Source: Shinella sp. UYSO24 (GTDB lineage Bacteria > Pseudomonadota > Alphaproteobacteria > Rhizobiales > Rhizobiaceae). From it: DNA of 64,000 nt. The notes below the pieces were generated by a model, which saw only the letters and a program-made list of their open reading frames with translations, was not told the DNA's origin and ran no database searches. The stretch's first letter is position 1, and the number at the start of each line of letters is the position of its first letter. The DNA is taken from positions 1-64,000 of the forward strand of contig CABHNZ010000017.1 of the NCBI GenBank assembly GCA_902167985.1, read 5' to 3'. Shown piece by piece: positions 37,503 through 47,865 of this stretch. The position numbers and the translations under genes are program-made.

Positions 37503-38862
37503 TCAATTGGTGGCCGAGAGCGACTTCATGCGGTCGACGATCAGGCGGTTGAGTGCCCGGTAGTCGCCGTCGAAATGATGGCTGCCGGGGCGTTCCAGAA
37601 CCTGCGCGCCGGCGATCTTTCGACGTCGAGGCAGGCGCTGCCTTCCTCGTCACGGCCATGGATGCACTGGATCTTCCAGGGCTCGACGGCCGCAAGCGAA
37701 ACCACCGGATCACCATGCTTGCCGGCGCCGGGAATGCCGAGCCAGCCGGTGACGGCGATCTTGAAATCGGCCTGATGGGTGGGCGCCAGAAGCGAAACCA
37801 GCGAGACCGTCTGACGATCCGCATCGGGCAGCTTGTCGTAGGTGGCGGGCAGGATATTGGCGCCGAAGGAATAGCCGATCAGGATGACATGATCGACCTT
37901 CCACTGGCTTCTGTAGGTTTCGATGATGCGCGAGAGATCATCCGCGGTCTGCTGTGGGGTCTTCTCGCTCCAGAAATAGCGCAGGGAATCGACGCCGACG
38001 ACCGGAATGCCCTCTTCCTGCAGGTAGCTGCCGAGCTTCTCGTCGATATCGCGCCAGCCGCCATCGCCGGAATAGACGATCGCCATCGTATCGTGTTTCG
38101 GTGCCGCCTCGATCGGGATGATCGGCAGGTTGAGAGCCGTCTTCGAGCGAGCCAGCCGGTCGAGCAGTTCGGAACCGTAGAGGCGCAAGGCATCATCGGC
38201 GGCCATGCCGGAATGGCTGACCTTGATCTCCGGATGGCTTTCCTTGAGATCTTCCGTATGCGCCCTGCCCTCGGCATCCGCCTTGGGGCTCAGGACGACG
38301 CGGATCGGGTTCGGCAATTGTCCGGCCGTCAGGCCATAGACGATGCCGCCCGGACCCGGCTTCTTCGGCGCCGGCGTGCAGAGCACGGTCGAGAGCGGGA
38401 TGGTGCTTTCCGGGTCGACGGCGAGCGTCTCGCTGATGGTCGATTCCGGTGTCTGGGCGGCGATTGCCAGTGCAAGCGTCGCGCCTTCGCCAATGCCGGC
38501 GACGACCGGCGGGCGGTAATCGGCAAGGCCTGCGAAACGATGCACCTGACGGCTCAGATCCTCGATATCGGAGACGAGATAGAGGCAGTCGCGCTTCTCG
38601 TTGCCGAGTGCGGCGTAATATTCCGGCAGGTCGACGCGACGACGACGGCGCCATCCTCGCGCAGCGTCTCGGAGGCCTCTTCCTCGTCGGCGTTCCAGCC
38701 GTTGGCATCGGAGAGAAGCACGACGACGCTTGTCGGATCACCGGCGGGATAGCTGATATGGGATGTCGGCAGGCTGCTCGTCTTGAAGCTCGGCCCCATG
38801 CAGAAATTGATAAGGGTCGCAGCGGCCGTGATGACGGCGACGATGATGGGCAGGAGACTCAT
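37503..38862 (-). CDS. acvB: AcvB/VirJ family protein, frameshifted
   Basis: AcvB of Agrobacterium is a periplasmic protein needed for virulence and tied to lysyl-phosphatidylglycerol turnover with LpiA. The repaired length of 453 residues fits. The N-terminus has a signal (LLPIIVAVITAAATLINF). The first alpha/beta-hydrolase-like half has VVVLLSDANGWNADE. The VirJ half has MAIVYSGDGGWRDIDEKLGSYLQEEGIPVVGVDSLRYFW and VILIGYSFGANILPA (nucleophile elbow GYSFG). Frame breaks near 38640 and near 37620; one C and one A added restore VVVRVDLPEYY and CLDVEKIAGAQV. ATG overlaps the lpiA stop (ATGA). Confidence 0.9.
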
Positions 38863-40266
38863 TTACGGAACACGCCCTTGATGCCACCAGCGATCAGCAT
38901 GGTGATGTCGAATACGGAAAGGAAAGGAAGGCCGCGGGCCGACCACGAGATAGCGCGGATGCCATTGCGGGTCGAATTTCGACTTGAAGGCCAGCACGCC
39001 GCGGAAATTGTAGAAGCGCTCGCCATTGTCGAAGACCTGACGGGCGATGTGGTTCCAGAGCGGAGCGCGGATATGGGTGGAGAGGCCCGCAAGCGGCGCC
39101 ATGCCGAGATTGAGCGTGCTGAAACCTTCCGCCTTCAGATGTTCCATGATCTTCACGAAGAGAAGATCCATCATGCCGCGATGCGTATCGGGCACATGGC
39201 GCATCAGGTCGATGAAAGCGTCACCGGAGGCGCTTTCGGCGAGGATATTGGCGAAGGCGACGATCCGGCCCTCGATGCGGATGACGGCAACCGGACCGGC
39301 CGCCACATAGCCCGGCTCGAACGTGCCGAGCGAAAAGCCCTTTTCCGCAGCATTGTGGGCAGAGAGCCAGGTGCGGGAAACGGCAAGCAGTTCATCCATG
39401 ACCGCGGGGACTTCTTCGCGCGCGAGCATGGAGAAGTCCAGCCCGTCGCGGGTGGCGCGGTTGATGGAACGGCGCAGCTTCAGCCAGTCGCCACCCTTCA
39501 TGTCGAAGCTCGCAAGATCGACGACGGCCTGTTCGCCGAGCTTGTAGGGTTTGAGGCCCACTTCGATGGCGCAGGGCAGGAAATCCGGTGAGACCTGATA
39601 GAAGACCGGGCGGCAACCGGCGCGGCGCGCCTCTTCCATGAAGCGCACGACCAGTGCCGGCCATGCCGCACAGGCGCCGACGGGATCGAAAAGCGCCACC
39701 CAGGAGCGGCCGGACCGCGCATACATGATGAAGGCTTCGCCGCAGTCGGAAAACAGGACCTGCTTGTCACCCAGCCTGACCAATCCGGCCGCGGCGCTGT
39801 TCTGGCGGGCCAGAAGGTCGACGGCCTGTTGCAGCCGGTCCTTGCAGGGAGAGGCAGCGACAGTAGCGGGCGAAACGGCGGCGCGGCGCAGGCGGCCGCT
39901 CGCCAGCGTGCAGACCATGATCGCGATGACAAGACCGATCGGCAGCTGGAGCGAGCCGGAGAAAAGCCGGTTCCAGCCGAAGCCCGCCACGTCATCCTCG
40001 ATCGCCAGCCCGGCCATCAGGCCTGCACCGACGAAGGCGAAGGCGGCCAGAAGCCGCCGCCCGGCCGGCATCACCCGGATCATCAGCGCACCGGCCAGCG
40101 GGCTCGACAGGATAAGCAGGGTCTTTTCCCATATCGCCGCAGGGCGACCGGCAAAGGCCTGCTGCATCCTGAAAAAGCCCCTGAAAATCAAAGGGCTGAC
40201 CGATCGATCGCTGCTTGCCGCAGCGGCGATCGGAGAAACGTCATCGGCATGCGCAGTCTCTGCCAT
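38859..40266 (-). CDS. lpiA: Short LpiA-type phosphatidylglycerol lysyltransferase lacking most of the flippase half
   Basis: Transfers lysine from lysyl-tRNA to phosphatidylglycerol, changing surface charge. The synthase (DUF2156) domain is complete: AVDLLARQNSAAAGLVRLGDKQVLFSD, WVALFDPVG, LKLRRSINRATRDGLDFSML, HVPDTHRGMMDLLFVKIMEHLKAEGFSTLNLGMAPLAGL. Only about three membrane segments precede it, whereas full LpiA/MprF (about 860 residues) has some fourteen. The start at 40266 follows a real intergenic gap, so the shortness is not a frameshift effect. Near 38940 the frame shifts by two bases; repair gives 469 residues ending GGIKGVFRK, overlapping acvB. Confidence 0.82.
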
Positions 40267-40375
40267 TCTGTCCCCGTCAGGTCTTGCCTGGCCCCAGAAA
40301 CCCGCGCGCAAATCACACGGTCATGAAGGGCACAATTCCCCGACGCTGTCATAGAACGAGAATGTTCACGAAAAA

Positions 40376-40389
40376 TTGACGCAAATCAA
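40376..40389. promoter_or_regulatory. FNR/FixK-like box between lpiA and the CLC gene
   Basis: TTGACGCAAATCAA matches TTGAY-N4-RTCAA with one position off the strict consensus. It lies 110 bases before lpiA and 153 bases before the CLC start, so either gene could be the target. Confidence 0.35.
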
Positions 40390-40541
40390 TTTCCTGAAAC
40401 TTCTCAACGATGGGTTAACGACAAGGCCGCAAGTATGCCTGCCAGCCGTGCCGCATTTGGCCAGCGGTCGGCCTTGTCCCGGCTGTTGCCCTTGCATTTG
40501 AAGGCCCTCAGGCAAATAAGCGCCGCATAACAGAAAAGCCC

Positions 40542-41901
40542 GTGATGTCCGCCTCCTACAGCAAATCCAAGATGTTTCGTCGCTCGCGCGTGATGCGCGG
40601 GTCCTGGCGCGTGTGGAAGCCGCGCATCGTGTTCTGGATCGGCGCGATCATGATCGGGCTGGTGAGCGTCGGCTTCGCGCTGGCAGCCAACAAGGCCGAT
40701 GCCCTGTTTCGGCAGATCACGGCGGCGACGCCTGCCGGGATGTGGCTGACGCTCATCCTGACGCCTGCCGGGTTTGCGCTCTGCGCGTGGCTGGCGATCA
40801 CCGTCTTTCCCAATTCGCAGGGCAGCGGCATTCCGCAGGCGATCGCCGCGCGGCACCTGCGCGAGGAGGCTGATCGCTCGCGGCTGCTGTCGCTGCGCAT
40901 CGGGGTGGGCAAGATCGCGCTCACCATCATCGGGCTGTTCTGCGGCGCCTCGATCGGCCGCGAAGGACCGACCGTGCAGGTGGGTGCCTCGATCATGCTG
41001 GCGGCCGCGAAATTCGGCGGGATGGCGCAGGCGCGCGGACTGATCCTTGCCGGATCGGCGGCCGGCATTGCTGCCGCCTTCAACACGCCGCTTGCCGGCA
41101 TCGTCTTTGCCATCGAGGAGATGAGCCGCACCTATGAGGCGCGGGCCAACGGCCTTGTGCTGACGGCGGTCATCCTGTCAGGCCTTTCGGCGCTCGGCCT
41201 TGTCGGCAGCTATACCTATTTCGGCGAAACCGATGTGAACGCGATTACCCGGCTCGACTGGGTGATGGTGGTCGTCTGCGGCGTCGGCGGCGGCGCGCTC
41301 GGCGCGGCCTTCAGTGCCGGCGCGATCCGCGCCCAGCGGCGCATCCGTCGCTGGGCCGCCTCGGCACCGCTGAAGCGGATGATCTGCGTTGCCGCCGCCT
41401 GCGGCTTCGCAGTTGCCTGATCGGGATCGCCTCGGGCGGGCGCACGTTCGGCACCGGCTATGAGGAGGCCCGCACGATGCTGGAAGGCAGCGTGATCTCG
41501 CCCTTCTATTTCATCGAAAAGCTGGCCGCGACCTTCCTGTCGATGATTTCGGGCATTCCGGGCGGCATTTTCGCGCCGTCACTCTCCGTCGCGTCGGTGT
41601 CGGGGCAACGTTCGGCACACTGTTCGGCGCCAGCCTGACGCTGTCTGCCCTGCTCGGCATGGCCGGCTACTTTTCCGGTGTCGTGCAGGCGCCGATGACG
41701 GCTTTCGTCATCATCATCGAAATGACCGGCGACCACCGCGCCGTCATTCCGATCATGGCGGCATCGATGCTGGGCTATATTACCTCGCGGATATTATCGC
41801 CCGAACCGCTCTATCATGCGCTGTCACGCGTGTTCATCGCCGCCGGCATCCGGGCAAGGCGGGCGGATGAGCGCAGCGTGCAGGAACAGCCATCATCCTG
41901 A
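40542..41901 (+). CDS. CLC-family chloride channel/antiporter, frameshifted
   Basis: A twelve-helix membrane protein of about 453 residues. Pore motifs are all present: GSGIPQA (first selectivity loop), GREGPTVQVGASIM (with the gating Glu), and GIPGGIFAPSLSV. Frame breaks near 41418 and 41595; one C and one G added restore FAVALIGIASGGRTFG and SLSVGVGVGATFG. Whether it is a channel or a proton-coupled exchanger cannot be told. CLC proteins support acid resistance in enteric bacteria; lpiA, divergent from it, is acid-induced in Rhizobium, so a shared acid response is possible. Confidence 0.85.
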
Positions 41902-41925
41902 CGGCAGATCCCGCACGGTAACATC

Positions 41926-42962
41926 TCAGCGGTTGAAGATCGTCCAGCGCGTCGGGCGGAAGCGGATATCCGCCCCCAGTTCCACCGGCGCATGCAGCGG
42001 CACCTCGATCTCGACGTGATAGGGCGCGTGGCCATTATTGGCGATATCGACCTCGGCAATGCGGGTGCCGGCAAGACGGCGACAGGCCGTAACCTTGCCC
42101 GAGAGCGTATCGGCTGCATCAACCAGCGCCACGTCTTCCGGGCGGAAGAAGAGATCGCCGGCGCATCGCGCTCGCCGGAAATACCGATCGGTTCGCCCTG
42201 GAAAAGCACCGTTTTGTCCTTCACCTCGACGGGAAGCTGCGAGGATTCACCGATGAAGGAGAAGACGAAGGGCGAGCCCGGCCGGTCATAGACATCATCG
42301 GCGGAACCGACCTGTTCGATCTTGCCCTGGCTCATGACGACGACACGGTCGGCCAGTTCGAGCGCCTCTTCCTGGTCGTGGGTGACGAAGATGGTCGTGT
42401 GGCCGGTACGGTCATGGAACTCGCGCAGCCAGCGGCGCAGCTCCTTGCGCACCTTGGCGTCGAGCGCGCCGAAGGGCTCGTCGAGGAGGAGAATGCGCGG
42501 CTCGATCGCCATGGCGCGGGCAAGCGCCACGCGCTGGCGCTGGCCGCCGGACAGCTGGTTCGGATAGCGCTTTTCAAGACCCGAGAGCTGCACCATGTCG
42601 AGCAGTTCGGAAACCCGCTTGCGGATCTCGGCCTTGGGCGGGCGGGTCGCGGCCGGGCGCACACGCAGGCCGAAGCCGATGTTTTCGGCCACCGTCATGT
42701 GGCGGAAGAGTGCGTAATGCTGGAAGACGAAACCGACATTGCGCTCCTGCACCGTATGGCGCGAGGCATCCTCCTCGCCGAAGAGGATCTGGCCGGAGGT
42801 CGGGAAATCAAGCCCGGCGATAAGGCGCAGAAGCGTCGTCTTGCCGGAGCCGGACGGGCCGAGCAGCGCGATCAGCTCACCCGAGCCGATCTTCAGCGAC
42901 ACATCGTTCAGCGCGGCGAAGCGATCGAATTCCTTGCGGATGCTGTTGATGGTGACTTCCAT
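41926..42962 (-). CDS. cysA: Sulfate/thiosulfate ABC transporter ATPase, frameshifted
   Basis: Energises sulfate import. 345 residues after repair. Walker A LLGPSGSGKTTLLR, Q-loop FVFQHYALF, signature LSGGQRQRVALARAMA, Walker B ILLLDEPFGALD and H-loop IFVTHDQEEALELAD are all intact. The C-terminal regulatory (TOBE) domain is split by a frame break near 42161; one G added restores DAPGDLFFRPEDVALVD. Last gene of sbp-cysT-cysW-cysA, 15 bases after cysW. It is convergent with the CLC gene. Confidence 0.93.
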
Positions 42963-42977
42963 CGATACTTGAACCTT

Positions 42978-43838
42978 TCAATGCCTGCCGCCGGCAGCAC
43001 CGGCCCCGAACCGCAGTTCGAGAAGGGATTTCAATGCGAGTGTAACAAGGGCCAGGAGCGCCAGAAGCGAGGCGACGGCGAAGGCTGCTGCCATGTTATA
43101 CTCATTGTAGAGGATCTCGATATGCAGCGGCATCGTGTTGGTGAGGCCGCGGATATGGCCCGAGACAACCGAGACGGCGCCGAACTCGCCCATGGCGCGC
43201 GCATTACAGAGCAGCACGCCATAGAGCAGGCCCCAGCGGATATTCGGCAGGGTGACATGCCAGAAGGTCTGCCAGCCGGAGGCACCAAGCGAGAGCGCCG
43301 CCTCCTCGTCACCCGTACCCTGATCTTCCATCAGCGGGATGAGTTCCCGCGCGACGAAGGGAAAGGTGACGAAGACGGTGGCGAGAACAATGCCCGGCAC
43401 GGCAAACAGGATCTCGATGCCATAGCTTTTCAGCCATGGCCCGAGAACGCTCTGCGTGCCGAAGAGAAGCACATAGACAAGGCCCGAAATGACCGGCGAG
43501 ATCGAGAATGGCAGGTCAATCAGGGTAATGAGGAAGGACTTGCCCTTGAACTCGAATTTCGCGATGGCCCAGGAGGCGGCAAGGCCAAAGACGAGATTGA
43601 GCGGCACGGCGATGGCGGCGATCGTCAGCGTCAGCCTGATGGCGGCCGCCGCATCCGGCTCGACCAGCGCCTCGTAATATTCCGTCCAGCCCTTGCGGAA
43701 GGCTTCGACGAAGACCGAGACGAGCGGGAGGATGAGAAAGAGCGCCAGATAGGCGAGCGTCAAAAGAAGCAGCACGCTCTTGGCGGCGAAGCCTTCATCA
43801 GCAGGGCTGCGGAAAGACCGGAGTTTCTTGTCAGCCAT
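42978..43838 (-). CDS. cysW: Sulfate ABC transporter permease CysW
   Basis: A 286-residue inner-membrane permease with six segments. The EAA-loop motif is EEAALSLGASGWQTFWHVTLPNIRWGLLYG. CysW-specific context: TLPNIRWGLLYGVLLCNARAMGEFGAVSVVSGHIRG. Start at ATG 43838 overlaps the end of cysT by 8 bases. Partner of CysT in the sulfate importer. Confidence 0.95.
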   Translation of the reverse strand: MADKKLRSFRSPADEGFAAKSVLLLLTLAYLALFLILPLVSVFVEAFRKGWTEYYEALVEPDAAAAIRLTLTIAAIAVPLNLVFGLAASWAIAKFEFKGKSFLITLIDLPFSISPVISGLVYVLLFGTQSVLGPWLKSYGIEILFAVPGIVLATVFVTFPFVARELIPLMEDQGTGDEEAALSLGASGWQTFWHVTLPNIRWGLLYGVLLCNARAMGEFGAVSVVSGHIRGLTNTMPLHIEILYNEYNMAAAFAVASLLALLALVTLALKSLLELRFGAGAAGGRH

Positions 43839-44688
43839 TGCCGTACCTCTTCCTGCTCCAGGCCTGGATGAGATTGATGACGAAGAGCATGACGAAAGAG
43901 ATCAGCAGCATGATCGTCGCAATCGCCGTCGCGCCGGAATAATTGAACTCCTCGAGCCGGATGACGATCAGCAGCGGAGCGATTTCCGAGACGTAAGGGA
44001 TATTGCCGGCAATGAAGATGACAGAACCATATTCGCCGACGCCGCGGGCGAAGGCGAGCGCAAAGCCGGTGAGGATGGCGGGTGCCAGACCCGGCAGGAT
44101 GACGCGGGTGATCGTCTGGAAACGGTTGGCGCCGAGCGTGGCGGCGGCCTCCTCCACTTCGCGGTCGATCTCTTCCATGACCGGCTGCACGGTGCGGACC
44201 ACGAAGGGCAGGCCGATGAAGATGAGCGCCACGACAATGCCATAGGGCGTGAAGGCGACGCGGAAGGGCATGAGATACTGCCCCACCCAGCCCTGCGGCG
44301 CATAGAGCGAGGCAAGCGCGATACCGGCGACCGCCGTCGGCAGCGCGAAAGGCAGATCGACCATGGCATCGACCAGACGGCGACAGGGAAAGCGGTAGCG
44401 CGTCAAAACCCAGGCGACGATCAGGCCGAAGATGACGTTGATGATTGCGGCGGCGAAGGCCGTGCCGAAGGAGACGATGAGCGCCCGGATGGTGCGATCA
44501 TCGGTGGCGATGGCCCAGAAGCCCGCCGGGCCAAGCTCCGCCGTGCGCCAGATCAGGCCGGCGATGGGAATGAGAATGATCAGCGACAGGTAGGCGAGCG
44601 AAAAGCCGAGCGTCAACCCAAAGCCTGGGATGATGCTCGGCTGTTTCAGTCGCCACCGCACCGGTGCGGCAGCGGCGGTATCAGTCAT
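43831..44688 (-). CDS. cysT: Sulfate ABC transporter permease CysT (CysU)
   Basis: A 285-residue permease. The EAA loop reads EEAAATLGANRFQTITRVILPGLAPAILTG, followed by FARGVGEYGSVIFIAGNIPYVSEIAPLLI, typical of CysT. It starts 42 bases after the binding-protein gene and overlaps cysW, which fits one operon. Intact as sequenced. Confidence 0.95.
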   Translation of the reverse strand: MTDTAAAAPVRWRLKQPSIIPGFGLTLGFSLAYLSLIILIPIAGLIWRTAELGPAGFWAIATDDRTIRALIVSFGTAFAAAIINVIFGLIVAWVLTRYRFPCRRLVDAMVDLPFALPTAVAGIALASLYAPQGWVGQYLMPFRVAFTPYGIVVALIFIGLPFVVRTVQPVMEEIDREVEEAAATLGANRFQTITRVILPGLAPAILTGFALAFARGVGEYGSVIFIAGNIPYVSEIAPLLIVIRLEEFNYSGATAIATIMLLISFVMLFVINLIQAWSRKRYGNG

Positions 44689-44729
44689 GAGTGTTCCGAG
44701 TTATTTCGCAGGCGATCATTTTTGAGCGA

Positions 44730-45764
44730 TCACTTGGCAGGCTTGTAGATCTGATCGAAAATGCCGCCATCGCCAAAGTGTTCCGGCTGCACCTTCTTCC
44801 AGCCGCCGAAGATCGGATCGTCGATGGTGACGAGCGTCAGCTTCGGCAGTTTATCGACAAGCGCCTTATCGACAAGCTCCGGCTTTGACGGGCGGTAGAA
44901 ATGCTTGGCGGCAATCGTCTGGCCTTCCTTGGAATAGAGATATTCGAGATAGGCCTCGGCAACCTTGCGGGTGCCCTTGGCATCGACATTGGCATCAACC
45001 ACGGCAACCGGCGGCTCGGCCTTGATGGAGATCGGCGGAACGATGATCTCGAAGGCATCCTTGCCGAATTCCTCGGTGGCCAGATAGGCCTCGTTTTCCC
45101 AGGCGATCAGGACGTCGCCCTGCTGGCGCTGGGCAAAGGTGATGGTCGAGCCGCGCGCGCCGCTGTCGAGAACCGGAGCCCGCTTGTAGAGATCGGCGAT
45201 ATAGGCCTTGATCTTCGTCTGGTCGCCCTTGAATTCCTGATTGGCCCAGGCCCAGGCGGCGAGATAGTTCCAGCGCGCACCACCCGATGTCTTCGGGTTC
45301 GGCGTGACGATGGAGACGTCGCCCTTCACCAGATCACCCCAGTTATGGATGTTCTTCGGATTGCCCTTGCGAACGAGGAAGACGATCGTCGAGGTATAGG
45401 GCGAGGAATGGTTGGGCAGGCGATCGATCCAGCCGGGCTTGATCTTGCCGGTCTTTTCGATGGCGTTGATATCGCCCTCAAGCGCCAGCGTCACGACATC
45501 GGCTTCAAGGCCGTCGATGACCGAGCGGGCCTGCGCGCCGGAGCCGCCGTGCGACTGGCGGACAGTGATATCCTCGCCGGTCTTTTCCTTCCAGTATTTG
45601 GCGAAGGCGACGTTATAGTCCTTATAAAGCTCACGGGTCGGATCGTAGGAAACGTTGAGCAACTGGGTAGCGGCGAAGGCCGGCGCGACGGAGCCGGCAA
45701 CCAGCGACAGGCCAAGGGCCATAGCCGCCAGACCGGTTCCAAGGCGTTTAACGAAATGCGACAT
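44730..45764 (-). CDS. sbp: Periplasmic sulfate-binding protein
   Basis: Captures sulfate in the periplasm and passes it to CysTWA. 344 residues with a cleavable signal (LAAMALGLSLVAGSVAPAFAA, cleavage near residue 32). The mature part has LLNVSYDPTRELYKDYNVAFAKYW, the SHGGSGAQARSVIDGLEADVVTLAL sulfate-site segment and PNPKTSGGARWNYLAAW. Start at ATG 45764 after AGGAGAG. First gene of the sulfate importer operon. Confidence 0.95.
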   Translation of the reverse strand: MSHFVKRLGTGLAAMALGLSLVAGSVAPAFAATQLLNVSYDPTRELYKDYNVAFAKYWKEKTGEDITVRQSHGGSGAQARSVIDGLEADVVTLALEGDINAIEKTGKIKPGWIDRLPNHSSPYTSTIVFLVRKGNPKNIHNWGDLVKGDVSIVTPNPKTSGGARWNYLAAWAWANQEFKGDQTKIKAYIADLYKRAPVLDSGARGSTITFAQRQQGDVLIAWENEAYLATEEFGKDAFEIIVPPISIKAEPPVAVVDANVDAKGTRKVAEAYLEYLYSKEGQTIAAKHFYRPSKPELVDKALVDKLPKLTLVTIDDPIFGGWKKVQPEHFGDGGIFDQIYKPAK

Positions 45765-46110
45765 GAGGTTCTCTCCTGTGTTCGTCAAAACTCTATCGGC
45801 TAGGTCGTCTTAGTCAATCTACGGCGAAAAGAAGGCAAAACTGTTTCCCTTCGACAGCTTACGGCGACAAAGAATGGATCGCGCGAGGGATGGACGGCAG
45901 AACGCGCGGTTTGGGAAAAGTCGGATTGGCGGAATGAGGATCTGGCGGGAAAGGGGTCGATGGAGGGGGTTAAACGCGTGACGCAGGGGCGCATTTCACG
46001 GTCATGCCCTGTCACGGCATAAGCATGCAGTCTGGCCGCTCAACCAAGAGCGACAGTATATTTCGGTTGGATTTATAGCGCTGCCGGCAAGCCAGCCAGC
46101 ACCAGCGTCC
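45765..46110. other. Upstream region of sbp, no gene
   Basis: About 346 bases between sbp and the stop of the Rrf2 gene, both on the minus strand. The importer promoter must lie here, but I see no strong consensus box or clear operator. No convincing small gene. Confidence 0.5.
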
Positions 46111-46590
46111 CTATGCGGACATCAGTTCGCGCACCGGCGCCCGCTTGTCGTCACCGCCCTCGCCTGCCGCTTCCCCTGCCCCTTCGACTGCATCGGCAAT
46201 CGTGGTGTTGAACAGGACGTCGCGGGTGGCATCGGCGACGCGGGCGAAGACGTGGCGGATCTCGCAGAGATGCTCGCCGTCGCAATCATCGCATTTGCGA
46301 TAGGCCGTCTGGGAGAGACAGGGCAAAGGAGCGATCGGGCCGTCGACCAGCCGCAGCACCTCGCCGAAGGTGATCGCATCGGCCGGCTTCAGGAGAAGAT
46401 AGCCGCCCTGCTTGCCGCGACGGCTGACGACGATGCCGGAGCGTTTCAGGTCGAGCAGGATCTGCTCCAGGAACTTCTTGGGGATGCTCTGCTGGACAGC
46501 AATTTCCGAGATCAGCATCGGCTCCTCGGGTTGAGCCTGCGCCAGTGCCGTCAGGGCCCTCAGCGCGTATTTCGCCTTCTGGGATATCAT
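46111..46590 (-). CDS. Rrf2-family regulator with iron-sulfur-type cysteines
   Basis: A 159-residue winged-helix regulator: MISQKAKYALRALTALA, then ISEIAVQQSIPKKFLEQILLDLKRSGIVVSRRGKQGGY. Cysteines at about 91, 100, 103 and 109 (PCLSQ...KCDDCDGEHLCE) resemble the cluster ligands of IscR-type members. It sits between the sulfate importer and the divergent cysHDN genes, so it may control sulfur assimilation as CymR-type relatives do; this is inference. Only the operon position supports the target. Confidence 0.85.
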   Translation of the reverse strand: MISQKAKYALRALTALAQAQPEEPMLISEIAVQQSIPKKFLEQILLDLKRSGIVVSRRGKQGGYLLLKPADAITFGEVLRLVDGPIAPLPCLSQTAYRKCDDCDGEHLCEIRHVFARVADATRDVLFNTTIADAVEGAGEAAGEGGDDKRAPVRELMSA

Positions 46591-46986
46591 AACGCAACCA
46601 TCAACAGGAGCGCCGCCGCGCGGCCGGAATTGACCCCACGTCGTCGCCCGATCATCGCATTTCCGGACATCCGCTGGAGCGCTGAAATGGCATTCCGAAG
46701 AGGGGCCAGAAGACGCTCAAGGGGGTGTCAGACAGATGCATGTCCGCCCGCGGTCTTGCCGCATCGCAAACATATGTTCGGGATAGCTCAAATGGCCAGA
46801 AATTACAAACCAATGCGGGTGGGCCCGTGAATAAATTCGCTCACTTTTGGTTAAGGCGGCGGGTTTTCTGTGCGACCGAAGCTTTCTAGAGATATTTGCT
46901 CTTCGATACCGCCGGATGAAACGCGTTTTCCTGTCCTTTCTCACTGCCTGCCCGGATAATGCAGAAAGTGCTTATGAAAGAAGACC
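46591..46986. other. Divergent intergenic region between the Rrf2 gene and cysH
   Basis: About 396 bases that must hold both promoters. The stretch near 46820-46900 (GTGAATAAATTCGCTCAC) is AT-richer and is the likeliest promoter area. No gene is supported. Confidence 0.5.
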
Positions 46987-47788
46987 GATGACGCTTCATG
47001 ATGCTGCCGGGCGCGATCGCATCGCCCGCAACGATACTTCCGTGGCGACGCTCGAGACCTCAGTCGCGATTGACCGGCAGCTCGCCGGTCTCGACCTCGC
47101 CGGGCGACTGGCGCTTGCCGCCAGTCTCGGCCATGGGGTTTTCACCACTTCACTCGGCATCGAGGATCAGGTGATTACCGCTGCAATCGGAACGCATCGC
47201 CTGCCGATCGAAGTCTCGACGCTGCAGACCGGCCGGCTGTTTGCCGAGACGCTGGCGCTGATCGCCGAGACGGAAGAACGCTACGACCTGTCGATCCGCC
47301 GCTTCGAGCCGGATCAGAACGATATCGACGCCTATGCCGCGAAATACGGCCTCAACGGCTTTTATGACAGTGTCGAAGGGCGTCACGCCTGCTGTCATGT
47401 CAGGAAGCTCGTGCCGCTCGCCAAGCGCTGTCGGCGCCGACGTGTGGATCACCGGGCTTCGCCGTGGCCAGTCCGGCAATCGCGCCACGACGCCGTTTGC
47501 CGAATATGATGCCGAGCGCAATCTGTTGAAGATCAACCCGCTTGCCGACTGGGATATCGAGACCATTCATGCCCATGTGGCGGCCGAGGCCATTCCGGTC
47601 AATCCGCTGCATGGCAGGGGCTATCCCTCGATCGGCTGCGAGCCCTGTACCCGCGCATCAAGCCCGGCGAACCCGAACGCGCCGGTCGATGGTGGTGGGA
47701 AAACGACCAGACGCGCGAATGCGGCCTGCATGTGCCGGAAGCCCATGCATCGGAAATCGCACCGAATGCGAGTTCCGCATCCCGCTAA
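46987..47788 (+). CDS. cysH: APS reductase (CysH, iron-sulfur type), frameshifted
   Basis: Reduces adenylyl sulfate to sulfite with thioredoxin. The repaired 267-residue protein has TTSLGIEDQVIT, STLQTGRLFAETL and the two cysteine pairs RHACCHVRK and IGCEPCTRA that bind a 4Fe-4S cluster, marking the APS-using rather than PAPS-using type. The catalytic RECGLH lies near the end. Frame breaks near 47424 (a G missing) and 47655 (a C missing). Start at 46987 after GAAAGAAGA. First gene of cysHDN; no cysC (APS kinase) is present, consistent with APS as substrate. Confidence 0.9.
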
Positions 47789-47865
47789 CCGCCATCTCAT
47801 ATGCAGCCGGGCAGACCGGTTGCCAGCTCCTGTGTTTGTAACAGACTGATTATCCGGAGACCGCA

